Origin: Brumimicrobium sp033722555
GTDB taxonomy: Bacteria; Bacteroidota; Bacteroidia; Flavobacteriales_D; Crocinitomicaceae
Reading direction: 5' to 3'
Length of the DNA stretch: 29,924 nucleotides
NCBI GenBank assembly: GCA_033722555.1
Contig: JAWVYS010000036.1
Coordinates: forward strand, 1 to 29,924
The position numbers and the translations under genes are program-made. The notes under the pieces were generated by a model. It was not told the DNA's origin, made no database searches, and saw only the letters and a program-made list of their open reading frames with translations. Below are positions 6,904-15,265 of this stretch, one piece after another (position 1 is the first letter of the stretch; each line of letters starts with the position of its first letter).

Positions 6904-8811
6904 ATGGCTAAGGCACTTGAAAAATCTTTGCTCCCTTTTCTGAGAAAGAGTACACCCAGATGGGTTATTATAATAACCGATCTGATTATCTCTCTGATCG
7001 CTCTGGGGCTTGCCTATGCTGTTCGTTTCGATGTATATCTCAGTGAAAAGATACTGTTGAAAGAATGGGAAATCCTAAAGGTTTCTCTTCCATTCATAAT
7101 CACCGTAAAATTGGTTGTCTTTTACCTTTTCAGCATACATAAGGGACTCGTGAGATACACTTCAACTGAAGACGTTAGAAGAATCTTTCTTGCGGTATTA
7201 ACCAGTTCTGTTCTGATCTTTTTAGGAGGGATTATCAGGGTGAATTTTTTCGATGGTGTCTTTCTTATTCCAACTTCGGTACTCTTGATAGAGTTTTTGA
7301 CCTCCCTGTTCTTACTCATCGGACTTCGGTTCGGATTCAAAGTTTATTTTTATGAGATCAGCAAGCGATCCATGTCGGATTTTAAGAATGTTCTGATCTA
7401 TGGTGCCGGAGTTTCGGGTTTAATAACCAAGAGAACGATAGAAAAGGATCCATTGATTGCAAGTAAGGTAATTGCTTTTATCGACGACAACAAGAAACTA
7501 GCTGGAAATCGATTGGAAGGAACTCAGATCTATCACACTTCCAAAATTCGTCACCTTATTTCAAAATACAACATAACAGAAATGATTTTAGCGATCCAGC
7601 ATCCGGATCGTGAAAAGACTTCTAGAATTGTTGATATCTGTTTGCACTATAACCTGAGTGTTAAACGTGTACCAAGCTTTAATACCTGGATCAACGGAGA
7701 ATTCAGTGTAAAGCAGATTAGAAAAATAAACATTGATGATCTTCTCGGAAGAGAGAAAATAGACCTCGATATTGAGGAAGTAAAAAAGCAGGTAAAGGAT
7801 AAAGTGATTCTTGTTTCTGGTGCTGCAGGATCCATTGGTAGCGGAATAGTAAGGCAGCTGGTCGAATATTCCCCGAAAAAGATAGTTTTACTGGATCAGG
7901 CAGAATCTGCTTTGTATGATTTTCAGAACGAACTTTTTGCTGCTGGACATGAAGATGTGCTTGAGGTCATAATTGGAGATATAAGAAGTCTGGAGCGGAT
8001 GCAAAGACTTTTTGATTGTTTTAAGCCTGAACTTGTATTTCATGCCGCCGCATATAAACATGTGCCTCTGATGGAAAATAATCCTACGGAAGCTGTTCAT
8101 ACAAACGTATTAGGAAGCATAAATCTGATTGATCTCGCGGATCAGTTCGGTGCTGATAAATTTGTAATGATTTCAACGGACAAGGCTGTTAACCCCACAA
8201 ATGTGATGGGTGCTTCCAAGAGAATTGCCGAAATGTACGCTTCGCTAAAGAACAAAAACTCCAATACCCGTTTCATTACAACCAGATTCGGAAATGTCTT
8301 GGGATCGAACGGTTCAGTAATTCCTCTCTTTAAAAAACAGATCGATAAAGGTGGGCCTGTTACTGTTACCCATCCGGAGGTTACACGGTATTTCATGACT
8401 ATTCCGGAAGCCTGCCAACTCGTTTTAGAAGCATCTGCAATGGGTACAGGGGGCGAGATTTTCGTTTTCGACATGGGCGAATCTGTAAAAATTGTTGATC
8501 TCGCAAAGAGAATGATCAAACTCTCCGGACTTAAATTAGGAACCGACATAGAGATTAAATTTACAGGCTTGCGTCCCGGTGAAAAGTTGTTTGAGGAACT
8601 GCTTGCCAGTGAAGAAAATACTTTACCAACCCATCACACGAAGATTTTAAGGGCCCAAACAAGGGAGGTAGAAGAATCTAAAATGGGAGATATTAAAGAT
8701 CTTGTTGCAATGTTTAAGGAACAAAATAACCTTAAACTTGTAAAACATATGAAACTCATTGTTCCGGAATTTAAAAGTAATAACTCGGAATTCGAAAAAC
8801 TTGACGAATGA
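6904..8811 (+). CDS. Membrane-bound nucleotide-sugar 4,6-dehydratase/epimerase (CapD/WbpM/PglF type)
   Basis: A 635-residue polysaccharide-biosynthesis protein. Four transmembrane helices occupy about residues 20-140. A first Rossmann domain (about 160-290) begins NVLIYGAGVSG. The catalytic extended SDR domain starts about residue 300 with VSGAAGSIGSG, the NAD-binding GxxGxxG. The block YKHVPLMENNP (from about 383) and STDKAVNPTNVMGASKR (424-440) identify the FlaA1/WbpM/CapD family. Ser424, Met435 and Lys439 correspond to the SMK-type catalytic residues that replace the Tyr-based triad. It probably converts UDP-GlcNAc to a 4-keto-6-deoxy sugar for capsule, O-antigen or glycoprotein glycans. 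The next gene overlaps it by 4 bp (ATGA). Confidence 0.93.
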   Translation: MAKALEKSLLPFLRKSTPRWVIIITDLIISLIALGLAYAVRFDVYLSEKILLKEWEILKVSLPFIITVKLVVFYLFSIHKGLVRYTSTEDVRRIFLAVLTSSVLIFLGGIIRVNFFDGVFLIPTSVLLIEFLTSLFLLIGLRFGFKVYFYEISKRSMSDFKNVLIYGAGVSGLITKRTIEKDPLIASKVIAFIDDNKKLAGNRLEGTQIYHTSKIRHLISKYNITEMILAIQHPDREKTSRIVDICLHYNLSVKRVPSFNTWINGEFSVKQIRKINIDDLLGREKIDLDIEEVKKQVKDKVILVSGAAGSIGSGIVRQLVEYSPKKIVLLDQAESALYDFQNELFAAGHEDVLEVIIGDIRSLERMQRLFDCFKPELVFHAAAYKHVPLMENNPTEAVHTNVLGSINLIDLADQFGADKFVMISTDKAVNPTNVMGASKRIAEMYASLKNKNSNTRFITTRFGNVLGSNGSVIPLFKKQIDKGGPVTVTHPEVTRYFMTIPEACQLVLEASAMGTGGEIFVFDMGESVKIVDLAKRMIKLSGLKLGTDIEIKFTGLRPGEKLFEELLASEENTLPTHHTKILRAQTREVEESKMGDIKDLVAMFKEQNNLKLVKHMKLIVPEFKSNNSEFEKLDE

Positions 8812-9200
8812 TAGAACCTGCAGAAATTCAAGTGCGTTTTGCGGATTGTGACATGATGGGGCACGTCAATAACGCTGTCTATTTGAGTTATTTTGAACAG
8901 ACCAGAATGCATTATTTCGCTCGGCTTATAGGTAAGGACTGGGATTATAAAAAAGAAGGAGTTTTACTTGTGAAAAACGAGGTCACCTACCTGAAACCAG
9001 TTTTTCTCAACGATTCTCCGAAAATTTTCCTAAATTTAATTGATGTCGGAGAAAAAAGTTTCACATTCGGTTATCAGGTAAAGGTAAACGGAGAACTTAG
9101 AACAACAGGAAGTTCAAAATTGGTGTGCTTCGATTTTCAGTCCGGTAAAAGCGTAAAGGTTTATCCGGCTATGCGAGAAGCCTTTGAAAAAATTAGATAA
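8808..9200 (+). CDS. Acyl-CoA thioesterase, hotdog fold (4HBT/YbgC type)
   Basis: A 130-residue cytosolic protein. The motif RFADCDMMGHVNNAVYLSYF (residues 10-29) is the 4-hydroxybenzoyl-CoA thioesterase signature, with Asp15 or Asp13 region acids at the active-site position and the central HVNN turn. Length is that of a single hotdog unit that forms dimers or tetramers. It hydrolyses an acyl-CoA, with chain preference unknown. The start codon overlaps the stop of the dehydratase gene in an ATGA, so translation is coupled; the functional link between the two is unclear. Confidence 0.88.
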   Translation: MIEPAEIQVRFADCDMMGHVNNAVYLSYFEQTRMHYFARLIGKDWDYKKEGVLLVKNEVTYLKPVFLNDSPKIFLNLIDVGEKSFTFGYQVKVNGELRTTGSSKLVCFDFQSGKSVKVYPAMREAFEKIR

Positions 9201-9212
9201 AGCAATAAAACG

Positions 9213-10298
9213 ATGAAAAATGTGCTGTTTTTTCTGGTTGTATTTCCCTGCTTTTTAACGGGACAGATTACCAATATGCGCAATGTCCCCTGTTTTCAGA
9301 AATCCCTTGACCGGTATGGAAAGAGATACGTGGACTGGGAATGTGATCCCTCGGATCCTGTTGTGGACTGTAATGAGAACCTTGAAAGCGATCCCGGATC
9401 CAATCTGGTACTTACCAGAAGTTCAGGACGACCCTTTACCGGTGATTGTGAAACCTGTCATCACAACGGTTTGCGAGAGCGGATAGTACACTTCAATAAC
9501 GGGAGAGTGGACGGAACGGATACTACCTACTATCAGTCAGGGTGTCCGCAGGTGGTCAGAACACATATTGATGGGGTCGAAAACGGACTATGGACCTATT
9601 ATAACGATAGCAGTGGCTTGGAGGCCTGGCAAATCAATTATTTCAACGGCGAAAAACACGGAAAGTCGATTTTTTGGAGTCATTTCATGGTTGGAACGGC
9701 TGAAACTGAAATAGATCTCGGAAATAGAAAACAGAAACTGATTTATGGACTCTACGACAGAGATACGTTAAGAATAGAATTCTATAATGCCGGTAAACTG
9801 CATGGAACAAAAACAGAGTATTATCCGGGTTCAAAGGTGAAAAAAGAGGTGAATTATGAAAATGGAGTGATGCATGGAGCCTTTATTACCTATGACACCG
9901 CAGGCAATGTTCTTCAGGAACTGAATTATGCAAAAGGGGAGAAGGATGGAGAGTGGAAGTATTATTACGATGATGGCAGTCTTCTGAAAACTGAAAACTG
10001 GAGCGACGGCGTAAAAGACGGTACCTTCAAGAATTTCTATATACAGGGTCATGTGCAGTCTATAGAAAATTATAAAAATGGTCTAAAGCATGGGCGGTTT
10101 GAAGAACGCTATCCGGATGATAAGATAAAACGTGAGGCCATTTATAAAAAAGACGAACTTGTGGAGGAACACGTTTTTGATAAATACGGAAACGAAATTA
10201 GAACAGTCGATGAAGACGGTCCTGTTGAGAAAACCGAGGATGACGAAATCCCTACGACAAAAAAGAAAAAATGGTGGCAATTCTGGAAAAAGAAATGA
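9213..10298 (+). CDS. Secreted MORN-repeat (YwqK-like) protein with basic aromatic tail
   Basis: A 361-residue protein with a signal peptide (about 1-18, ending FLTGQ). After a Cys-containing segment (CETCHHNGLRERIVHF) there are about nine MORN_2-type repeats, each with the form 'NGxxHGxxxxYxxxG' (for example KLHGTKTEYYPGSKV, EKDGEWKYYYDDGSL, VKDGTFKNFY, LKHGRFEERYPDD), between roughly residues 75 and 330. Databases often call such proteins 'YwqK family antitoxin', but nothing here supports a toxin-antitoxin role. The protein ends with an acidic stretch and then KKKKWWQFWKKK, an amphipathic tail that could bind membrane or lipopolysaccharide. It lies 12 bp after the thioesterase gene and 20 bp before the NYN gene. 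Confidence 0.82.
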   Translation: MKNVLFFLVVFPCFLTGQITNMRNVPCFQKSLDRYGKRYVDWECDPSDPVVDCNENLESDPGSNLVLTRSSGRPFTGDCETCHHNGLRERIVHFNNGRVDGTDTTYYQSGCPQVVRTHIDGVENGLWTYYNDSSGLEAWQINYFNGEKHGKSIFWSHFMVGTAETEIDLGNRKQKLIYGLYDRDTLRIEFYNAGKLHGTKTEYYPGSKVKKEVNYENGVMHGAFITYDTAGNVLQELNYAKGEKDGEWKYYYDDGSLLKTENWSDGVKDGTFKNFYIQGHVQSIENYKNGLKHGRFEERYPDDKIKREAIYKKDELVEEHVFDKYGNEIRTVDEDGPVEKTEDDEIPTTKKKKWWQFWKKK

Positions 10299-10318
10299 AC
10301 TGTTTGAATTAAGACATT

Positions 10319-11071
10319 ATGAAGCAAGATTTAAATTTAGCCGTATTAATTGACGGAGACAACATACCTAGCAAGTATATCAAGGAGATGATGCAGGAGA
10401 TTGCCAAGTATGGTGTGCCCTCTATCAAGCGAATATATGGTGACTGGACAAAACCTCATTTGGCCAAATGGAAAAATATCCTTTTGGAAAATGCTATACA
10501 GCCAATACAACAGTACGGATACACTCAGGGCAAGAATGCAACGGATTCAGCCATGATTATTGATGCAATGGATATTTTGTATAACGGGAAAACAGATGGT
10601 TTTTGTTTGGTTTCCTCGGATTCCGATTTCACACGACTCGCTACACGACTCCGCGAGTCCGGTCAGAAAGTAATTGGAATAGGAGAGCAGAAGACGCCCG
10701 AACCGTTCATTGTTGCCTGTGACAAATTTATCTATCTAGAAATTCTTCATGAAGAAGAGGAAACAGGTAAAAAAACAGGAAGCAGAAAACAGCAGAAAGA
10801 AGCGGTCGAATCCATGACACCTAAAACGATAAAGTTGATAAAGAGTTCCATCTACGATTGTGCGGATGACGACGGATGGGCTTTTCTGGGAGATGTAGGT
10901 TCTCTGATCAATAAAAAACAGCCCAATTTTGACCCACGTAATTTTGGTTTTTATAAGCTCACTCCGCTTATCGATTCGATAGGTGATTTCGAAGTTGAAG
11001 AAAGACAAGCACCAAATAGCCGTTCCAAGCATATTTATGTGAAGAACAAATCTCGTTCGAAAAAGAAATAA
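10319..11071 (+). CDS. NYN-domain putative RNase with C-terminal OST-HTH/LOTUS domain
   Basis: A 250-residue cytosolic protein. The N-terminal NYN (PIN-like) nuclease domain covers about residues 5-140, with acidic residues Asp12 and Asp14 in VLIDGDN, Asp76 in KNATDSAMIID, and Asp101/Asp103 in VSSDSDFTRLATRLRE; these are the metal-binding positions of the fold. A charged linker (145-165) leads to an OST-HTH/LOTUS domain (about 168-228, GWAFLGDVGSLINKKQP...FGFYKLTPLID), which binds RNA, notably G-rich or G-quadruplex RNA, in other organisms. The protein ends in a basic tail (KNKSRSKKK). LabA-like proteins of this architecture are widespread but poorly characterised in bacteria. It is the last gene of a close-packed run. 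Confidence 0.9.
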   Translation: MKQDLNLAVLIDGDNIPSKYIKEMMQEIAKYGVPSIKRIYGDWTKPHLAKWKNILLENAIQPIQQYGYTQGKNATDSAMIIDAMDILYNGKTDGFCLVSSDSDFTRLATRLRESGQKVIGIGEQKTPEPFIVACDKFIYLEILHEEEETGKKTGSRKQQKEAVESMTPKTIKLIKSSIYDCADDDGWAFLGDVGSLINKKQPNFDPRNFGFYKLTPLIDSIGDFEVEERQAPNSRSKHIYVKNKSRSKKK

Positions 11072-11179
11072 ACCCCTAGATCGGAACAACAGAATTGAAT
11101 CTTTCTCATTTGGCAAAATCAGACGCCCTTATGAGCTATATTTTTCTTTCTGTGCCTTTTATTTGAGTCATAGAATGCC

Positions 11180-11187
11180 TATATTCG
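11180..11187 (+). promoter_or_regulatory. Possible -7 box TATATTCG of the aconitase gene
   Basis: TATATTCG differs from TAnnTTTG at one base and lies 38 nt before the ATG. The nearest TTTG upstream (11162-11165) is only 14 nt away, shorter than the usual spacer, so the assignment is tentative. The rest of the 154-bp gap after the NYN gene shows nothing clear. Confidence 0.25.
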
Positions 11188-11225
11188 CATGCACATATTT
11201 CAAAAAATAAAGTAACAAATTAATT

Positions 11226-13493
11226 ATGGCCTTTGATATTGATATGATTAAAGCCGTTTATGAGCGATATCCCGAGCGAATCGCTGCGGCGCGTAAAGCA
11301 GTAAACAAACCTCTTACCCTATCTGAAAAGATTTTATACACTCACTTGTGGGACGGTCCTGCCGGTGAAGAATTTGTAAGAGGTAAGTCTTATGTGGATT
11401 TTGCTCCGGATCGTGTGGCGATGCAGGATGCAACCGCGCAGATGGCATTGCTGCAGTTTATGCAGGCCGGTAAAAAGAAAGTTGCTGTTCCTTCTACCGC
11501 TCACGCAGATCATTTAATTCAGGCTAAATTGGGGGCAGATAAAGATCTTCAGGAAAGTTTAAATAAAAACAATGAGGTATTTAATTTCTTGAGCTCTGTT
11601 TGTAATAAATACGGTATCGGTTTCTGGAAACCTGGTGCGGGTATTATTCACCAAGTTGTTTTGGAAAACTACGCTTTTCCGGGTGGAATGATGATAGGAA
11701 CCGACTCGCACACAGTAAATGCAGGAGGACTCGGAATGGTAGCTGTTGGTGTTGGTGGAGCCGACGCGGTTGACGTGATGGCAGGAATGCCTTGGGAACT
11801 AAAATTCCCTAAGTTGATTGGGGTGAAGCTGACAGGAAAACTTAACGGCTGGACAGCTCCTAAAGATATTATTTTGAAAGTAGCAGGAATTCTAACCGTA
11901 AAAGGTGGAACAGGTGCTATCGTTGAGTATTTTGGAGAAGGTGCGAAGTCACTCTCTTGTACAGGTAAAGGTACTATCTGTAATATGGGTGCCGAAATTG
12001 GAGCTACTACTTCAACCTTCGGTTATGACGATTCGATGAGAAGATATTTGAAAGCGACAGGAAGAGAAGATGTTGTTAAATTGGCTGATAAAGTTGCTGA
12101 ACACCTTACAGGGGATGATGAAGTTTACGCAAATCCGGAGAAATATTTCGATCAGGTCATTGAAATTAATTTGGACGAACTTATGCCTCACGTAAATGGT
12201 CCTTTTACACCCGATCTCGCTACCCCTATCGATAAACTGGGCGAGGCGGCTACCAAGGCGGGATGGCCACTCAAAATTGAATGGGGACTCATAGGTTCTT
12301 GTACAAACTCTTCCTACGAGGATTTGACCAGAGCAGCTTCCATTGCTAAACAAGCCTTGGATAAAAATCTTAAGACTAAATCAGAATTTGGTATTAACCC
12401 AGGTTCGGAACAGGTAAGATATACAGCTGAAAGAGACGGATTGCTTAAAATCTTCGAAGATCTTGATGCTACCATATTCACAAATGCATGCGGACCGTGT
12501 ATTGGACAGTGGGACAGAGCCGGAGCTGACAAACAGGAAAAAAATACCATTATTCACTCCTTCAATAGAAACTTCTCCAAGAGAGCAGACGGAAATCCAA
12601 ACACGCATGCTTTTGTTACCTCTCCGGAAATGGTTGCGGCCATGGCAATTGCGGGATCACTTACTTTTAATCCGTTGACGGATACCCTTAAGAACGAAAA
12701 GGGTGAAGAGGTAAAACTTGATCCGCCAACAGGCTTGGAACTTCCGCCTAAAGGATTTGATGTGGAGGATAACGGATATCAGGAGCCAGCGGCTGATGGA
12801 AGCGGAATTGAAATTGTAGTTAAGCCGGACTCGGACCGACTACAGTTGTTAACTCCTTTTGAACCTTGGAACGGTAAAAATATCACCGGAGCCAAATTGC
12901 TGATTAAAGCACACGGAAAATGTACAACGGATCATATTTCAATGGCTGGGCCGTGGTTACGTTACCGTGGTCACCTGGACAATATTTCGAATAACATGTT
13001 AATTGGCGCAGTAAATGCCTTTAACATGAAAACAAACGAAGTAACAAACCAATTGACCGGGCAAAAAGGAGAGGTTCCTGCAACAGCGAGAGCTTATAAA
13101 AAAGCCGGTATTCCTTCAATAGTTGTTGGTGATCATAACTACGGAGAAGGGTCTTCAAGAGAGCATGCGGCCATGGAGCCGAGACATCTTGGTGTAATTG
13201 CAGTTATAGTTAAATCATTTGCGCGTATTCATGAGACAAACCTGAAAAAACAGGGGATGCTAGGGCTTACCTTCGCCAACGAAAAGGATTATGACCTGAT
13301 CAAGGAAGACGACACATTTAACTTTATCGATCTTGAGCAGTTTGCTCCTGATAAGCAGCTTACACTTGAGGTGGTTCACGCCGATGGTTCAAAAGATACC
13401 ATTAAACTAAACCATACTTACAACGACCAACAGGTTAAATGGTTCGAGGCGGGTAGTGCACTCAATCTTATTAGACAGAAAGAAAGCGTTTAG
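11226..13493 (+). CDS. acn: Aconitate hydratase, mitochondrial type
   Basis: The 755-residue enzyme interconverts citrate and isocitrate in the TCA cycle via cis-aconitate, using a [4Fe-4S] cluster. The three cluster ligands are visible: Cys359 (GSCTNSSYEDL) and Cys422/Cys425 (TNACGPCIGQW); spacing is the same as in mitochondrial aconitase (358, 421, 424). Further family blocks are STAHADHLIQA, IGTDSHTVNAGGLGM, and in the C-terminal swivel domain CTTDHISMAGPW and GDHNYGEGSSREHAAMEPRHLG with the catalytic Ser. Length and sequence are of the mitochondrial type rather than the bacterial AcnB type. It stands alone between the NYN gene and a strong terminator at 13517, so it looks monocistronic. 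Confidence 0.98.
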   Translation: MAFDIDMIKAVYERYPERIAAARKAVNKPLTLSEKILYTHLWDGPAGEEFVRGKSYVDFAPDRVAMQDATAQMALLQFMQAGKKKVAVPSTAHADHLIQAKLGADKDLQESLNKNNEVFNFLSSVCNKYGIGFWKPGAGIIHQVVLENYAFPGGMMIGTDSHTVNAGGLGMVAVGVGGADAVDVMAGMPWELKFPKLIGVKLTGKLNGWTAPKDIILKVAGILTVKGGTGAIVEYFGEGAKSLSCTGKGTICNMGAEIGATTSTFGYDDSMRRYLKATGREDVVKLADKVAEHLTGDDEVYANPEKYFDQVIEINLDELMPHVNGPFTPDLATPIDKLGEAATKAGWPLKIEWGLIGSCTNSSYEDLTRAASIAKQALDKNLKTKSEFGINPGSEQVRYTAERDGLLKIFEDLDATIFTNACGPCIGQWDRAGADKQEKNTIIHSFNRNFSKRADGNPNTHAFVTSPEMVAAMAIAGSLTFNPLTDTLKNEKGEEVKLDPPTGLELPPKGFDVEDNGYQEPAADGSGIEIVVKPDSDRLQLLTPFEPWNGKNITGAKLLIKAHGKCTTDHISMAGPWLRYRGHLDNISNNMLIGAVNAFNMKTNEVTNQLTGQKGEVPATARAYKKAGIPSIVVGDHNYGEGSSREHAAMEPRHLGVIAVIVKSFARIHETNLKKQGMLGLTFANEKDYDLIKEDDTFNFIDLEQFAPDKQLTLEVVHADGSKDTIKLNHTYNDQQVKWFEAGSALNLIRQKESV

Positions 13494-13516
13494 TTCTATA
13501 AATTATAAATTCAATT

Positions 13517-13557
13517 AGCGGGATATGATGGTCATGTCCCGCTTTTTGTTTTTGGAT
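13517..13557 (+). terminator. Rho-independent terminator after aconitase
   Basis: A 12-bp stem (13517-13528 with 13532-13543, one G-T pair, 3-nt loop TGG) contains AGCGGGA / TCCCGCT and is followed by a T-rich tract (TTTTTGTTTTTGG). It starts 23 bp after the aconitase stop codon. Confidence 0.9.
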
Positions 13558-13618
13558 TGAGTGATTTTAGGATGCAAAGTAGTTTTTAACACGTAAGACT
13601 TCAATACTTTTTAAAGAC

Positions 13619-13660
13619 TTTGAGGGAACTATGAAATATTCCCTTAATTTCGATTAATCG
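13619..13660 (+). promoter_or_regulatory. Symporter promoter with inverted repeat filling the spacer
   Basis: TTTG at 13619-13622 and TAATTTCG at 13645-13652 (7 of 8 to TAnnTTTG) are separated by 22 nt, within the Bacteroidota range. The spacer itself is an inverted repeat: AGGGAA (13623-13628), 10 nt, TTCCCT (13639-13644). A second perfect 10-bp palindrome, CGATTAATCG, lies at 13651-13660 over the likely transcription start. The ATG follows at 13672. Operator function is an inference. Confidence 0.5.
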
Positions 13661-13671
13661 TTTTAAACATT

Positions 13672-15192
13672 ATGAGCGGCGTTTTTATTCTATCAGTAAT
13701 TCTTGCTTACTTCATTGTTTTGTTGTTCATTTCTTATCTGACCTCCAGAGGTGCAGGTAACAGTACTTTTTTCGTAGGTAACAAATCATCGAAGTGGTAC
13801 CTGGTAAGTTTTGGAATGATAGGGGCTTCCCTCTCAGGCGTTACTTTTATTTCTATTCCCGGTCTCGTAGGAAAATCCGGATTCAGTTACATGCAAATCG
13901 TGATCGGCTATATGATTGGATACGCAATCATCACTTTTGTTCTGCTCCCGCTGTATTATCGTCTAAACTTAACTTCTATATATTCCTATCTTGGACAGCG
14001 TTACGGCGCAATAACTCATAAGGTAGGAGCATCCTTTTTCTTGTTGTCCAGGATCCTCGGAGCTTCGGTGAGACTTTTCATCGTAGCGGATATTCTGGGA
14101 TTTTTTGTTCTGAGGCACTACGGAATTGGGTTTGAATTTTCTGTTCTGCTGACCTTGCTGTTGATCTATGTTTATACATATCGTGGTGGGATCAAAACAA
14201 TCGTTTGGACCGATACCCTGCAGACTTTCTTTATGCTCGCTGCGCTTGGAATAAGCGTTTACTTCATAGCGAAATCCATTGGATTTGAAAATACAACAGA
14301 AGGTCTGACATCGCTGGGTATGACCGACTGGTTTGTTACAGAGAACGGAAAGAATTCTAATTTTTGGCTGAAAGGAATACTGGGAGGATTATTTATTACA
14401 CTTGGAATGACAGGACTTGATCAGGACATGATGCAAAAAAACCTGTCTTGTAGGAATACTAAAGAATCACAAAAGAACATGATTTGGTTCTCTGTAGTTC
14501 TTTTTGCGGTAAATTTTGTGTTTCTTGTTTTAGGAGGATTACTTTTCCTTTACGCTCAGAATAACCCTGAGATCATTGATGTATTAAGCGGAGTAGACGA
14601 ATCAAAACGTTCAGATCGCTTGTTTCCAACGATCGCTCTAGAAAGTGGACTCGGGATTACCGTAGGAATTACTTTTTTACTCGGTTTGATCGCTGCGGCA
14701 TATTCATCGGCGGATTCAGCACTTACTTCTTTAACGACTTCCACCAGTGTTGACATCGTAAAGTTGGATCAATGGGAAGATCAGAAGAAAGCGGAGAAAA
14801 TGCGTAAACTCATTCATATTGGAATGACAATAATTCTGTTTTTCGTAATAATTTTGGTAAATCTCCTAAAGGAAACAGATGTAATCAATACGCTTTTCAC
14901 CCTTGCTCAGTATACTTATGGTCCATTACTGGGGCTCTTTTTCTTCGGTATTATTTCTAAGAGAACAGTAAAAGATCATTATACCTGGTTGATCTGCCTG
15001 ATAGTACCTTTAATAATTTATGTTTTCAAAGAGTATGAGTCCGTTTGGTTTAACGGCTATCATTCCGGTCACGAAATGCTTGGAGTAAACGGTTTGCTGT
15101 GCTTCATTGGTTTATATATAATCTCAAAACCGGCAGATCAAATTAAGACGGATGAAACTGTTCTTAATGGCGTGACACCTGAAAAAATCTGA
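13672..15192 (+). CDS. Sodium:solute symporter (SSS family)
   Basis: A 506-residue polytopic inner-membrane protein with about 13 predicted helices. The LeuT-fold features of the SSS family are present: the unwound first-helix region FGMIGASLSGVTFISIPGLVGKSG, the motif YTYRGGIKTIVWTDTLQTFFM in the middle, and AAAYSSADSALTSLTTSTSVDI, whose Ser/Thr residues form the Na2 site. It should import an organic solute with Na+; the sequence does not show which (sugars, proline, pantothenate and sialic acid carriers all belong here). No catabolic genes adjoin it. It converges on the RelA/SpoT gene. Its promoter carries two dyads (separate entry), which suggests regulated expression. Confidence 0.93.
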   Translation: MSGVFILSVILAYFIVLLFISYLTSRGAGNSTFFVGNKSSKWYLVSFGMIGASLSGVTFISIPGLVGKSGFSYMQIVIGYMIGYAIITFVLLPLYYRLNLTSIYSYLGQRYGAITHKVGASFFLLSRILGASVRLFIVADILGFFVLRHYGIGFEFSVLLTLLLIYVYTYRGGIKTIVWTDTLQTFFMLAALGISVYFIAKSIGFENTTEGLTSLGMTDWFVTENGKNSNFWLKGILGGLFITLGMTGLDQDMMQKNLSCRNTKESQKNMIWFSVVLFAVNFVFLVLGGLLFLYAQNNPEIIDVLSGVDESKRSDRLFPTIALESGLGITVGITFLLGLIAAAYSSADSALTSLTTSTSVDIVKLDQWEDQKKAEKMRKLIHIGMTIILFFVIILVNLLKETDVINTLFTLAQYTYGPLLGLFFFGIISKRTVKDHYTWLICLIVPLIIYVFKEYESVWFNGYHSGHEMLGVNGLLCFIGLYIISKPADQIKTDETVLNGVTPEKI

Positions 15193-15265
15193 CATAATCT
15201 GGATTTCGAAGAGCTCTCAGCGTTCTATCACTGAATCTTTTAATAGCAGGATACTCCTCCCATCC

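Noticed and set aside
8142..8549. 135-codon minus-strand frame inside the sugar dehydratase gene
   Set aside because: It is antisense to the conserved catalytic domain, with no independent evidence of coding.
9213..10298. Toxin-antitoxin role suggested by the usual 'YwqK antitoxin' name
   Set aside because: The protein is exported and MORN-rich, and no toxin-like gene adjoins; the name comes from automated annotation.
15193..15265. Terminator between the convergent symporter and RelA/SpoT genes
   Set aside because: Only short imperfect dyads (AGGAT/ATCCT, GAGCTC) without a T-tract are present.
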